From Pontederia crassipes (taxonomy: Eukaryota; Streptophyta; Magnoliopsida; Commelinales; Pontederiaceae), in contig CM060196.1 in assembly GCA_030549335.1 (NCBI GenBank), positions 18,806,501 to 18,870,500 of the forward strand: a stretch of 64,000 nt of DNA, given 5' to 3'. Made by a program: the position numbers and the translations under genes. Below, piece after piece: positions 49,201 to 61,073 of this stretch; the stretch's first letter is position 1, and each line of letters starts with the position of its first letter. The notes under the pieces are model-generated. The model searched no databases. It saw only the letters and a list, made by a program, of their open reading frames with translations, and had not been told where the DNA came from.

Positions 49201-49257
49201 GATGGGATCAACAACATTATCCTTTCGTACACCTTCTTCAAAGTTAATGAGGATTGA
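43292..49257 (+). CDS. COX11: Cytochrome c oxidase assembly protein COX11, mitochondrial (6 exons, 249 aa)
   Basis: COX11 is an inner-membrane copper chaperone that delivers copper to the CuB site of COX1. Exons: 43292-43627, 44424-44476, 46201-46273, 46349-46453, 48997-49077, 49156-49257 (750 nt, GT-AG, in frame). Residues 1-70 are rich in S, A and R and suit a mitochondrial presequence. One membrane segment follows (about 74-94, MVYLLGVVAAMVGASYAAVP), then VPLYRRFCQATGYGG with Cys99, and the intermembrane-space domain with the copper motif CFCF (Cys199, Cys201) and the conserved end IILSYTFFKV. The start is the first in-frame Met after a stop at 43217. Another ATG at 43204 opens an overlapping frame. 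Intron 4 carries transposon relics. Exon 1 is far more GC-rich than the others. Confidence 0.95.
47270..48370 (-). pseudogene. 3' remnant of an L1-type LINE (zf-RVT end of reverse transcriptase) in COX11 intron 4
   Basis: Minus-strand fragments appear in order: FGNGRLFRFWEDA near 48340, then ISDFINLLGIIECKRL, then the zinc-binding domain MPLKIKNFAWLFRQGCLL and CALCGDAEEDINHLFFEC (CxxC...H...C, about 47830-47990). A tail with WTIW follows near 47380. These are hallmarks of the C-terminal end of plant non-LTR retrotransposon polyproteins. The parts lie in different frames, so it is broken. The upstream catalytic part is missing. Confidence 0.85.
48455..48595. mobile_element. Relic of a Mutator-like terminal repeat, related to the DAK intron 9 element
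   Basis: The order CTCGGTGAAAAAGG, TTGGTGAAAAAAGTTAA, GTTGGAGGACAGTCTAG and TTACAAAGTAAATTTGAATG parallels the inner part of the right terminal repeat at about 20160-20240. The outermost 40 bp and a left partner are not recognisable. Confidence 0.55.
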
Positions 49258-52200
49258 CTAGCAGCAAATTTCACTTGCTACCATCATTCAACAGTTCCAG
49301 TAAAGTTTAAGATTTTATCTTGTCATTTTTTTAGATAATTTATTTTCCTCTATATGTTGCGTAAATGGTTTTCCTGACTTTTTCGGTGCCCTTCAAGATG
49401 ATAATATCTATTTTTTAATATTGGAAAGCCGGACTAATAGGGACTGTCTGAAGAGAATGTTCAGGAAGGAACTGGTTGAACCATATTTTCTTATTACTTA
49501 CTAATAAATTGCATTCCTTTTTCTTTGAAGATGGCTAAATTTTGTTCAGTTGCTTCATATTTTATTTGTGATGAAATGCTGATGGATGACATTTATGATT
49601 ATTTTTTTATTGATTATGCATTGAAATTTAAATTTTTTTTATAAATGAAATATGGAGTACCTATTTCAATGCTTGTGCTTTCTAAAATTGCATACCAAGA
49701 GTGATTAAAGTTGATGGAACGAAGGTGCAAAAAAATTTATTGTTGCAAAAAGAAAAATATATGATTCCTTTACTTTAAGTAAAAGAATATGTGATGGCTC
49801 ATACATGCATGCACACACACACACAATTTAGATAAATAGATAGACAGAGTGGTATCCTCTGGATAATTCAAATGGAATCACTTCGATAACGAACTCCCCG
49901 AAGTGGTTAGTTTGCTGTTGGGAGGTAGCGAATAGGACAGTTAGGCTATATATATAAAGAGTGAGATATTTTGACTGCTTTAACTTTTTGTTTTTTGTTT
50001 TTTGGCTTAAGTAGAAGAACTTGTTCCATGGAAATCTAATTCTGTTCGGTATGATTTCAGGGTTCTTGGCGCGAGAAGATGGGATCATGCAGTGCCCAGA
50101 AATCTCCAATGTTAATGAGAGGAACTTGACAAAATTTTCAAAATTTTTTATCCATATTTTCATGTTGAATAATGCGGCCAGGTCTAATATTTGCTGATAA
50201 GAACTGTCTGCCGGCATGGTGTTAAACCCTCTTTCAGCTTCTCCACCATGTGGAGGTATTGCTGACACAAAACCTTAGTTAGAAATGAAGTACATACGGG
50301 TTACACAAGAATAAGAATTTGCATTGTTGTTACAGGCAAATAAGCCACATTATCATCACATTTTGATTATAGACACACCATTATGTGAGAGAAGGAAGAT
50401 TAAAGCCATGAAATTCTGGCAATCTCATATATTTGTGTTCATTCCTTACTTCCATTGATCTAGATCAAATTAAGAACTCAACCTGTTTTATGTTTGTAAT
50501 AGATTCGTCATCAAAATTTGTGCGTTAATCTGAGTCAGCGTTTATGCTTTACTTACAACTGTTCCCTGGGAGCGCATTGAGTTATTCCACTTCTTTTTCC
50601 TCAAGGTGAATGTTGCTTTCCATCAACCAAGACAATTGCACCTTTTTTGCTTCCGCCTTGAGATGAAAATGCCCTTAATTTTGGTGATGAAAAATTATTT
50701 TCTTGGTTTAGTACTCGTTGTAAGCAAGTCTATTATTAAATCAGATTCATTTTTTTTTTGTCTCCACTTACAAACTGGAGCAGGGCTAAAATGCCCTAAT
50801 AGTCATTGTTATTTCCAGATATTGTCAATTTGTGATTAATGGGAAATTTACTATCAGCATAAAAAGGAGGTGCTTTCAGTCACAACAGAAGCTGGTGTCT
50901 CCACTTGGATGATCACACTTGAGTTCCTGCATTCCAACATAGTTCATCTTTCGTTAGAGAGTGAATGAATGGTTACCCAGGCCTCTGGGAGAGAGAAAGA
51001 GAGAGCTGTAGTGCTCTTAGCAGACCTACTCCACATGTACTCTGCACAGTTTGGTAAAATTCGCGAAATTAATGCAATGTTGCGGTGCTCGAAATATTTA
51101 CCGGGAGCAAATCTCGGCACGGCCCCCCATGTTCAACATCTTCTTGCTGCTTCCTGCGTCTTAGACATGAACCTCTCCACACTAGTGGAGTGCACATCTT
51201 GCTGCTGCACCCTGCGACCCATGCAGTAAACATGCTGTTGGTGCACCGGACACGCACAGCTTCTCCGGAGGCCAAAAAGAAATAGTTCTCTTCCTGATTT
51301 GATCAAGTTATTTAGAGACACTAATCACAATTAAAACTTCTGACATCGGTGGAGATGTTGGTGCATTGCCAACCGGATCACCATTTCCGTGCTGTTTCTG
51401 CATCCATCACTCTTTTGTTTTTGCCTTTCACAGGTTCAGAGAAAAGAAAATTAACAGGAATCTCTTATCCTTTTCTTTGTTTTGTTTTGTTTTTGGATGG
51501 TCGCATGAGTGCGGAGCACTTTGAGATCAGAGTTAATGACCCATCATGTTCAGAATTAATGGTTCATCATGTGGGCTGTCCTGAATAAGAGGCACCAAGA
51601 TTTCTGAAGACTTGGTCTTATATTTAATTCCTGGATATTTCTGTGAAGGTTGATTAAGGTTTACCTCTCATTGCCTGTTGACCTTCGACACTGTACAGGA
51701 AATTCATACTACATCTTCGTTTTCTTTTTTCCAATTATAATGGACGCACATCAGCTACTGCACCACATCCTTTATTGCTCTCTTGTCATAATGCAAATTA
51801 GGATGGACATTTAACGACCAACTTCTAGTTGAGTTGTTAGCCTTACTTTCCATAATGGTTTTTTCTAGATCTTACTCCAAAGTTCATTTTATTCATTTCT
51901 CTAGACCTTTAGCCTTCTCAGTAAGTAGCTCTCATGAAGTCCACATATTATTTCTGAAGGCATTGACACCTAAGTGTTAATTTCATGATAAGGATGTTGT
52001 GGAGCAAGCAATATCTTACAGCTTCATATGTATTATATTTTGCCATGCAAAAACTTTTGCCTCTAATGTGCTTTTTTTTTGTCTGTAGGCTTATAGGCCT
52101 CTTTTGGTAACATAACAAAGAAAAGGGAAAAGAGTTGAATCGATGACATGAAAAATGTCACTTTGATGGTAATTAGAACCAAGATGATAGACTTACAACA

Positions 52201-53580
52201 TGGTTTTTCTTTTCTCCAGAGTCTAACATGGCTTCATGTCAGGAGGAAATGTCAGAGATTTGTTTTATTTGAAAAAAGACCCAACAAATTAGTGCTTAAG
52301 CCAAGGAGCATATGATAGAAATTATATGACTTCAATGATTCAGCGAAGTCTAACCTTATTTGCTAAATAATTAATGTGAAAAAATTGCAATCATAAAAGC
52401 AAGAAGGTAGATCAATTACTAGAAAGTGTTAGTCCTTCATTACTTTAATGATGGTAGCAATAGAATCACTAAATATGCAATAGAATCCTTTTAAGTATAT
52501 TTAACGCAGCTGTTTACATCATGTCTTGACTTAAGAATCTTGGCTCAAATCACTATGTTGGTTGATGGCCAACCATTGTGTCACCTGAGAAGGTGGCTTT
52601 GGACTTTAGCTGAATCCTGCAATGCTGCACATCATTGAATTGTTTTCTTTCAGCTGTTCTTCTCCCTTCCTCCACTACAAAACCAGAAGACAATTAGGGG
52701 AGGGGTGGGGATTTCTAGCTGCATCTAGGAACACGGTGCCAATGCATGAGGAGCATGAGAGTGGCCAACTTGATCTCAAGAAAATGTAATGGTTTGCTTG
52801 TTTTGTTAAATCCTTTTTAAGTTTTGGACTTCTTAATCTGATGATTGTGTGGGAGTGGACAACTTGATCTCAGAATAAAAGAATGGAGAGTCCTGTTGCT
52901 AAGAATGGTAGATGCGTGTGAGGATGAATTGAAGAGTTGATCATCTTTTCTAACATAATTGAGCTGTCAAGTGTCGAATCAATTTTTGTATGTCAATGCT
53001 GGAAAGGTGAAAAATATATAACATAAGATACATCCTGTTTTTGTCTCTCTTTAGTTGTGGATTTTGATATAATATGATTCCCCTAGTTTTTAGGTTGCTA
53101 ATTTTATGTCATTCCTGGCTGAACATTGAATTCAAACGTCTATATTGTGAGGTCGGTGAATCAGCGGTCCTTTTGCGAACCTTTATAATTCAGCAGACAA
53201 GTTTTTCTGGGTCTTTGCACCCCAAGATGACTTCTTTAACATATATTTCAGGAAACTTTATTAACCAGACACAAGTGCTACTTTTCGTCCTGTGAAAATA
53301 GAGCGAGGTTAAAACAAGGATATTTATGCTCGAAGCAAAAAAAATGAAAAAAATAAAATAATTAGCAAATTGAAAGAAAACTGGTCAAGGAGACATTATC
53401 TCATTGGTATCAACAATTAATGGCAAATGGGAATACAGTTTTCATCTGGATAACTTTATTATTTTGCTTTGTGGTGATCATGGTTTGAAATCTGGCATTA
53501 CCAGAGCTGTGACACTGCAATTTGCAGCGTAGTCGGAGTCATGTAGGAGTTGAAGAAAGATTCTGATATAGTTTAACAGC
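49258..53580. other. Intergenic region after COX11, no gene recognised
   Basis: The first few hundred bases are probably COX11 3' UTR. Scattered open frames (for example 49828-50268 minus, 50969-51229 plus) give no recognisable protein. Part of the stretch (50600-51600) has near-genic composition, so a non-coding transcript is possible but unsupported. Confidence 0.4.
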
Positions 53581-53662
53581 ATGAGGTGGTCAAGACCTAT
53601 TCTTTGCCCTCTTCTTACTGTAAGCTCCTGATGCTTTCTTGGCTGTTCCACGCAACTACTTC

Positions 53663-53744
<82 letters not shown>
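53663..53744 (+). repeat. GA dinucleotide microsatellite (about 82 bp)
   Basis: A GA run is interrupted once near 53694. R/E open frames through it are artefacts. Confidence 0.95.
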
Positions 53745-53748
<4 letters not shown>

Positions 53749-56046
53749 CAGCAAGACAACTTGCTGCGTTTTGTATCCTTCATTACATCTTTTCATGTTT
53801 TCCGCATCTCAACACTTTGAATGGATCAATTGTATGCTGCCAACTTGAGTTTGATTAGTAGTGCATGTGGCCAGATTTAGTTTTAGATCCTCCATGGGGT
53901 ATTAATTCTTCATGCTTTTGTAGTCTTCTCTGTCTGTTCTTAAAGATTTAATCATGGCACAAATTTATGTCACTATCATCTCTCTATATGCACTACGCAT
54001 TTTTCCTTTTTTCCTTTTTCTAGTTGGGGTGGGGGTGGAGGGAGGGGGGTTTACTGATGGACAAGCACCTAACAGGTATTGAAATTATTGAACAATTGAA
54101 GAGAAAGATCAGAGCAGAAAAAGCCTGCTTAAATCAAATTAATCTGACAAAATGGAAGCATTGGCACTTCCTGTGCAAAGATTCACTTAAATCTGACTGA
54201 ACAATGCACTTCTTCATTGCGAATCATATACCTCTGCTGTGAATGTCCTCTGAATCATACAGTCATCATCCATCTGAACACAAACGTGCACTTGCTGATT
54301 TCTGATCACAATCGCCTGACGTTCTTGGAGATCACACATATTTGACTGCATGCTGCTGAAAGAAGTAAAGTTCAATAGGAAGATACTCCATGAAATGAGA
54401 CAAAACTAATGATACATAGAGATCATTTGAAAAATGAGGCATGGCCTGCCAACAGTACAGGTATTATCAATGCCACGTTCACTGGCCAGATGTACCTACA
54501 AAGCCTAATTAGCACATTATTAATATCTATATGTCAAGTAGCCCAGGGATCCAATCAGTGAATTAGGTAACTAGAAGCCAAAAACCATTTTGTCCTGCCC
54601 CAAAATACCACCTGTCTCCATGCATGGCAGGAGGATTTAGAACCATGCACCTCCACACAAAAGGAGCACTTCCCCAATATAGTAAAGCATGAACATAAAC
54701 CTTCACACCACCACTGTCATCCTCTCTCCAATTTGTTTTTTCCTTCTTTGTTTTTAATTCTGCAAGAGGAGTTGTTGTTTATATGTAGCCTAATTAGTCA
54801 CATTGAGGTTAGCTCCCCCCTAGGAGCAATCTAAGGAAATTAAGAATGATCAACTAGCAAACTTAACATTTTCATATGCATAGAATCTAAATCCTTTCTG
54901 TACTTTCTGGATGCTAACTATAATCATATATTTGTCATCCCTACTTGAATCTTATTTGTGGTAGTTAGACAAATTTCACATGAATAAGACATAATAAAGC
55001 TATTTAAGTACATATGAAAATTCCTTTGGGATTGCATGTCTAAAATCGGTAACATCTTTTTTTACGACAGTTGTCAGTGACCCACTGGTCAAGGTATTAG
55101 TATCCGACTAATCCAATGTTCGAACGAGAGCAAAAATGGTATACATTGACCAATAGCTATATCCGACAAATGGAAGCATTATAGTACCCAACGATCTCAA
55201 GATATAACTCTGCTAACGAGCTATGCGTTGGTTAAAACGGGTAATATTTTGATGTGTTGAAACATTACAATATGAAATGTTTAAAACAAATGCACAAATA
55301 TGAGTTTCTCGAGTCCATCATGTATGATGGAACAATCTCAATTGTATTTCGAAAATTTTGGAAAGCTGTGTGCTCGACTTGGTTCATTGATATCACACAC
55401 TTGAATCTATTAATCCAATTCGAGAATGTACAGAATTAATCTCGTCCTTTAACTACTGATCAAGCTTTTCAGAATTAAGGTTAATTAGATCTGATTAATA
55501 ATCTCATTGCTGGAATCACATGCATCACGATTAACAGCAAAGAAATAATAATAATAATTGCACCCCTGCAGCCCACATCTGAGCTGGTCAAGATACTCAT
55601 CATGCAGATCACTGATGTATCTATTTCTGCAGTCTAATTTTGTCTGTCCCTAGCTGTGTCCATTCATCAACTTATTCACAGGAAAGCTACTAAAGAGAAT
55701 TAAAAGAAATCTATGAACAATAAATGTTCAGATTGATCACATCAAGAACATGAAAAAATTGAACAGAAGAGTTCATATAGGAGCTGAACTTGGATTCAAA
55801 AATTGAGATTACCTTCTTTATGTATAATACATATGATAATATGATCACAACTTCTTCAAGAATTGAAGGCCACGACATGAACTCGAAGTTAAATGCATTG
55901 CATGCATGCACGCAACTTCCATCGAGATGCTAAAAGAAAAGGTAAAAATAAACAAGAAACGCCTAAGAATTAATGAACACATGGCCATGCATGGAATCTG
56001 ACATTGGAGCTAATTAAGGGACGACATGCATGAACCCCAACTTCTA
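53745..56046. other. Region downstream (3') of the ZF-HD gene, no gene recognised
   Basis: Mixed AT-rich DNA. The part nearest 56046 would hold the 3' UTR of the minus-strand gene. Near 55070-55130 a TGGTCAAGGTATTAG and GTTCGAACG pair resembles pol III A and B boxes of a SINE, but the match is weak. Confidence 0.4.
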
Positions 56047-56697
56047 CTAGTCCTCCATGGGAGAGCCAACGCCGCCACATGCGGCGGCAGCAGCATCGTC
56101 GCCAGCCGCAGCACTCGCTCCTTCGGCGGCGGCGAGGGCGGCAGCAGCAGTGTCGGAGATGGACGACGCCGCCGCCATCTGGGCGAGGCTGCTCTTGTGG
56201 TTGTGCATCCACACCTTGAACACCTGCCGCGTGACGCCGATCTCCCGGCAGAACCGGTTCACCTCGTCTTCGGAGTCGCCCCCGGGGACCTTCGGGATCT
56301 TCCACCCGATGCGCGCCGCGAAGCTGGCCATCTGCGCCTTCTGGCTGAACGAGAACTTGGTCCTCTGCCGGCGACGCCCCGCTGCGTGCCGGCCGCGCTG
56401 GTACTCGGGTCCGTCGTCGACGTCGTCGATGATCTCCGGCAGGTCCCAGTAGTGGCCGTTGCCGTGCCTGTGCCCGCCGCCGCCGCCAATGGGCCTTGGG
56501 CTCGCCGAGGTCTCCCGGCGGTGGAAGTTGCGGTGGCACCCGCAGGCGCCGCAGAGGAGCTGCGAGGGGAGGGCGCCGTGGCGGGCGTCGAGGTCGGGGA
56601 TGTACTCGCAGCAGCCGTCGGAGGCGTAGGTGCCGAGCGTGGCGGCGTGGTTCTTCATGCATTCCTTGTACACCCCTCGGAGTTTCGCCGGATCCAT
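56047..56697 (-). CDS. ZHD: Zinc-finger homeodomain (ZF-HD) transcription factor, intronless, 216 aa
   Basis: ZF-HD proteins are plant-specific nuclear transcription factors. They pair through the zinc finger and bind DNA through the homeodomain. Residues 9-61 form the ZF-HD dimerisation finger: YKECMKNHAATLG, YASDGCCEYIP and LLCGACGCHRNFHRRE give the Cys/His ligands. A glycine/histidine-rich linker (71-82) and an acidic stretch (DLPEIIDDVDDG) follow. The homeodomain (about 108-170) runs from RRRQRTKFSFSQKAQM to VTRQVFKVWMHNHKSS, with the family's WMHN recognition helix. The tail is alanine-rich. The frame stays open upstream to 56790, but no ATG occurs there, only GTG, so MDPAKL at 56697 is the start. 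The lack of introns fits the family. The exon is strongly GC-rich. The subgroup number is not assigned. Confidence 0.95.
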   Translation of the reverse strand: MDPAKLRGVYKECMKNHAATLGTYASDGCCEYIPDLDARHGALPSQLLCGACGCHRNFHRRETSASPRPIGGGGGHRHGNGHYWDLPEIIDDVDDGPEYQRGRHAAGRRRQRTKFSFSQKAQMASFAARIGWKIPKVPGGDSEDEVNRFCREIGVTRQVFKVWMHNHKSSLAQMAAASSISDTAAAALAAAEGASAAAGDDAAAAACGGVGSPMED

Positions 56698-56827
56698 TGC
56701 GACGTCAGGATCTGGAGCGCCTCTGGGGGTTGGTCGGATGCGCTCCTTGGGGTACTGCGGGCGCGGTCCGAGAGCTCTCGTATATGTCACGTAGAGGTAG
56801 CAGACGGCCGAGCTGCGCCTTTATATA
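56698..56827 (-). promoter_or_regulatory. Core promoter and leader of the ZF-HD gene
   Basis: On the minus strand TATATAA (56827-56821) within ATTATATAAAGG lies about 125 bp upstream of the start codon, so the leader would be about 90 nt. The position is good for a TATA box. Confidence 0.5.
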
Positions 56828-59800
56828 ATGCCCAAATGGGCTGGTTGCCAATTACTTTTGAGTTCACGAAACCTCTCATTATTTGCAAAACTGCCACTGG
56901 TTCTTCTTTCACACAATTATTATACTTTTAGTCGAGGTAGAAAGGCAAGTACTAATTAGCTCATGATACATTTTCTTCGAAAATATCCTATAGAAATTCA
57001 TGATACATTTGCATCAAAATAATTTCAGCTTTGGATCCCTCGTACAAATTTAAAACATATCTTAATAAATAATAATAATATATAAGTGCAACAAGATTAA
57101 TTGTTAATCTTGATCACCAATCATTACTACTGTCATTTTAATTAATTTATGTCATATCGGATCGAATGTCTATTTATTACAAGTCATATTTCAAAGAAGA
57201 TAGTCTCGTAAGCATTACTTTAGAATTCGAGATTTTCTTAATTTTCACGTGAAAAAATGAATTGCTCATAATTTATTTATTTCTATGGAATAGCCAACCC
57301 CCGATTATGAAAAGTGACGTCAACTGATCAACTCCGCACATGTCATAGGTTGGATTGCTCACCATTTATTGCCAACTTCTAATTTTATCACGAGATAAAA
57401 AAAACTGTCTTTGATTGCACCTTAATAATATTATGAAGAGTATGCATGCATGATATCTTTTTTCTTACATTATCACCAATAAGTTGGGCAAATTTTGGAT
57501 CAAATATGTATAATTAATAATATTAATGACATTGACGTTCTTGAAAGTAAAAAGGTTGACCCGGAATCTCGCATACATTCATGTATCTTATGGCTTATAT
57601 ATCTTGTAGATTGAGTGGGATTACTCTGAATTTATGGCATCAGCGTGCTTTGTCGACACGTTTACGAACAAGGTGCATTAATTGAATGGGTAAATTTAGT
57701 CTCATCAAAATGTTGATGAAATGCTATTTCGTAAGTTAAATAATAAATATGTGCATGTACCAAGAATATTAGATTACGTTTGCATTAAATATGAAAAGCT
57801 ACTTGGTACCTTTTTCAATGAAAGGTAACTTTTCCCTAGAAGTTGATTTCACTAACATATATGTGATAATAGACAAGAAATTTTGTTTTTCTTTTTCAAT
57901 TTAAAACTTGTGTTGTGAGTCTAGTGAAAAAATAAAGTAGAATGAAAATTTCAATATAAAGTAAATGGTGAATTCATGGGCATGCAACGGAGATGCAGCT
58001 AATTATTTTGATCCAAATTAAGATCCAATATAGGGAGGGGAATTGCTACATGATCACTTGACCTTTCTTTTTTTGTCTCTAAATTTGGAGTTTGTATGAA
58101 ACTTGGGAACATTCTCTAGTTGTGTCATGTGAGAAAATGGGCGCATTGACATTTTTTTTTCCTCAGGATGACATGAATAAGAATATGTAGGTTAGCTGTT
58201 AATTGTTTTTAATTAATCCAATGATTCAACAGGAGGAAACTGATCACAGACCAACATAAGAAAAAAAAATGGTGATCACAGGCTATGCCAATACAGTGAA
58301 AATGAAGTAGAGACATAGTTTGAGCACACACAGATCACCAATATATCCCCACTTATTATATATAACAAGTGACTAACCACAAGAGTAGTTATATATGAAC
58401 TTGTGATCAAAGACATGCCATGTTTCCTCCTCCATCTTTTTGTCATTATTGAATTTAATGGGGACTGAGCAACATTTTTTGCAAAAGATTGGATGCATGG
58501 GGAATCACATCTTTAGGTGGTGGTGCTTCTTGTTTGATGACTACAAAGAGCCACCCATTTGAGCTAATTATATTTATTATGATTTGTGTTCCAGTGGGCT
58601 TATATACAAAAATATATGTGGTCTTATCTCTAACCTTGTGAGGTGCTCCACAAAGTCATGTCTTTCTTGACTTAAGGGCATGTGCTTTGCCCCCCACATG
58701 TTATAATTTCTAGTAGTAATAAAAGTTGGCAGTGATAAGGTAGAAAATTATGAGGACTTTAGCCTAATAATCATGCTTCCATAAAGATTTCACACATTTG
58801 GACGTGATGTGAAAAGTAAACTAGGGAAAATAAATAAAGAAATATTTGTAAGCGAAGTTACTAGAAATCTCGGGTTAGTCAATTTAACTTAAACTAGGGA
58901 AAAAATAAATAACTTTGGTTAATTTCCTTTTTTTGTGAACATAGGACATTTGAGTTCCTTAGCTTCATCTGAAGACACCTTGGGTGCTCATTCACAGTCA
59001 TTGATCATACATAATCCCATTGCCACATGCTGTGAAATGTCTTCCAAAGCATCATATCAATGGAGACAAAAAAAAATCCTAATCAAATGTACGATGGGAG
59101 AAAAAGGTGACGTAGCAATATCTAATATACTAATATTTGCTTAAGTTAAAATATTAGAATAAAAAACTTCAAAAATATCAAGTAATTCTAAAAATCTTGA
59201 ATTAGAGCACATTTAGAGTGCATTGTCTTAATCTTAGGGAAGCAATTGTTTTTTTTCCTTTTTACACTTGAGCGCATCTATGTGCTAAAAATGGGGAAAA
59301 AATATTCATAACCAAATTTACTGTTTAGCTACAAGATAAATTTAACAAATGATTATTAGAACAATTTAGTGGATGTAAATGAGATTACAGTTAATTGCAT
59401 TGCACCCCCATTTTTTTTCTTAAAAAATATATTATATAAATATAAGCAGATAAAATTGATGATTAGGAAATGTTTGTTCTGACACAACATTAACCTACTC
59501 TTGGGCCCAACTCTCAAATGTTTGTTATTGTTTGTTGGGCCTCATGTTTACAGTAAAAATGTGGCCTGCTTACTTTAGCTCTTTATTTTGGGAAAGTTTT
59601 TTATTTTTCTTTTTGTCACAAAATCCAATTGTTTTGTGATTTTAGTTCAAGGAATATATTATTTAATTATGAATTTTTATTTAGTAATTATAGAATTAAT
59701 TTCTTTTACTGTTGTCTGTCTTTCTTTTAAACTTTGAACTTTTAAAGATAGAAGATTAATGAGCCATCTAAGCTAACGGAGACTAACGATGTGACGTCCC

Positions 59801-60455
59801 ATTTTTATTCTTAAAAAATAGTATTTAATTGATGAATTTAATCTAGAAGGTGGCTAAAAGAGATGAAAAGAAGAATTTGAAATTAAAAATATAATTAGAT
59901 AAAAGATAGGACAAGATTAAAAAATAAATATTAGTAGAAAAAGAAATTGTGATTAGATTAAGATTAAGGATCTAAACTTAATTTGGTATTGCATTATAAG
60001 TTTAACTTATAAAGTACTCTCAATTATGATTAAATTGAATATTTTAAGTTTAAAATATTTCAACAAACAATAATATGCTATTATATTAAAAAATTAATAG
60101 ATAAAATAATATAATATTATTCAATTTCACAAACGAAGGAAAAAAAGGATAACAATATTTGAATATAGATAGAAATAAAAAGTTAAATAGAAAAGGATTA
60201 GGAAAAGTGATTGTAGTACTAATTAAATTGTAACCTTAATTTTAAGTTCTAATGAACTTTTAATAATTAGAAAAGGGATTTATAATCCCTATGAATAAAC
60301 CCCTAAACTTCTATTGTTTCTCCCATTTGACGAGCTCGTTCTTTTGTTTTTTTCTCTCTCCTATGATTAATTGTGTCATCGAAAGATGAGGAAAGTCATG
60401 ACCAATGGCATGATTGATGTTTGAAAATCATGATAGTAACATATACACAAAGAGA
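56828..60455. other. AT-rich region upstream of the ZF-HD gene, no gene recognised
   Basis: About 3.6 kb of AT-rich DNA with poly-A/T runs. Short open frames such as 58935-59144 have no recognisable similarity. Distal regulatory DNA may lie here, but no motif is strong enough to name. Confidence 0.45.
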
Positions 60456-60460
60456 ATTTT

Positions 60461-61073
60461 GATGCATGGCGACTTAAGACAATAAAATCATCATAATGTT
60501 GAGAGATATTGTAGTTGCGAGTTACAATGGACATTAATAAAATCTCCATGATGAGGATGGTTGTAATGATAGTTAAAAGAGTTAATGTCCTAATTTGTAG
60601 TCGTGACAAGATTAGGAAAGTATGGCCCATGTCCAAGCAACACTATTTGTGTCGAGAGATAGCACGAAATATGTTCATGCAACATGGCATGTGACCACAA
60701 CATGATATGTGACAACGGCTCGTATTGAAGCAATGCGTCTTGTGTTTACTTATATTTAATTATTTTGATGCATGGCAACTTAAGTCAATAAAATCTTCAT
60801 AACGATGAGAGATAATGTAGTTGTGAGTTACGACGAGCATCAATAAAATCGCCATGATGAGGATGGTTGTAATGATAGTTAAAAGTGTTAATGTCCTAAC
60901 TTGTAGTCGTGACAAGATTAGGAAAGTTTGGTCCATGTCCAAGCAACACTATTTGTGTCGTTAGATAGCCCGAACTATGTTCATGCAACATGGCATGTGT
61001 CCGCAACATGAAATGTGACAACAACTCGTATCGAAGCAATACGTCTATTTGTGTTTACTTATAGTTAATTATT
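60461..61073. repeat. Two-copy tandem duplication, unit about 305 bp
   Basis: The unit starting TGATGCATGGCRACTTAAG occurs at 60461 and 60766. Both copies contain GATGAGGATGGTTGTAATGA, TAGTCGTGACAAGATTAGG and GTCCAAGCAACACTATTTGT and end with GTGTTTACTTATA. They differ by scattered substitutions, so the duplication is not recent. Minus-strand frames of 86 and 60 codons are the same shadow repeated. Confidence 0.9.

Noticed and set aside
53586-53858. R/E-repeat open frames through the GA microsatellite
   Set aside because: The sequence is a dinucleotide repeat, open in several frames by composition.
56698-56790. Upstream extension of the ZF-HD protein by 31 residues
   Set aside because: The extension begins at GTG rather than ATG and would start almost at the expected transcription start below the TATA box.
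55970-56931. Long open frames (up to 301 codons on plus, 230 on minus) around the ZF-HD gene
   Set aside because: They are overlapping frames of the GC-rich ZF-HD exon. Only the minus frame with both zinc finger and homeodomain motifs is coherent.
60376-60942. Two similar minus-strand frames (86 and 60 codons) as duplicated small genes
   Set aside because: They reflect a tandem DNA duplication; the frames have different ends, no upstream signals and no known homologue.
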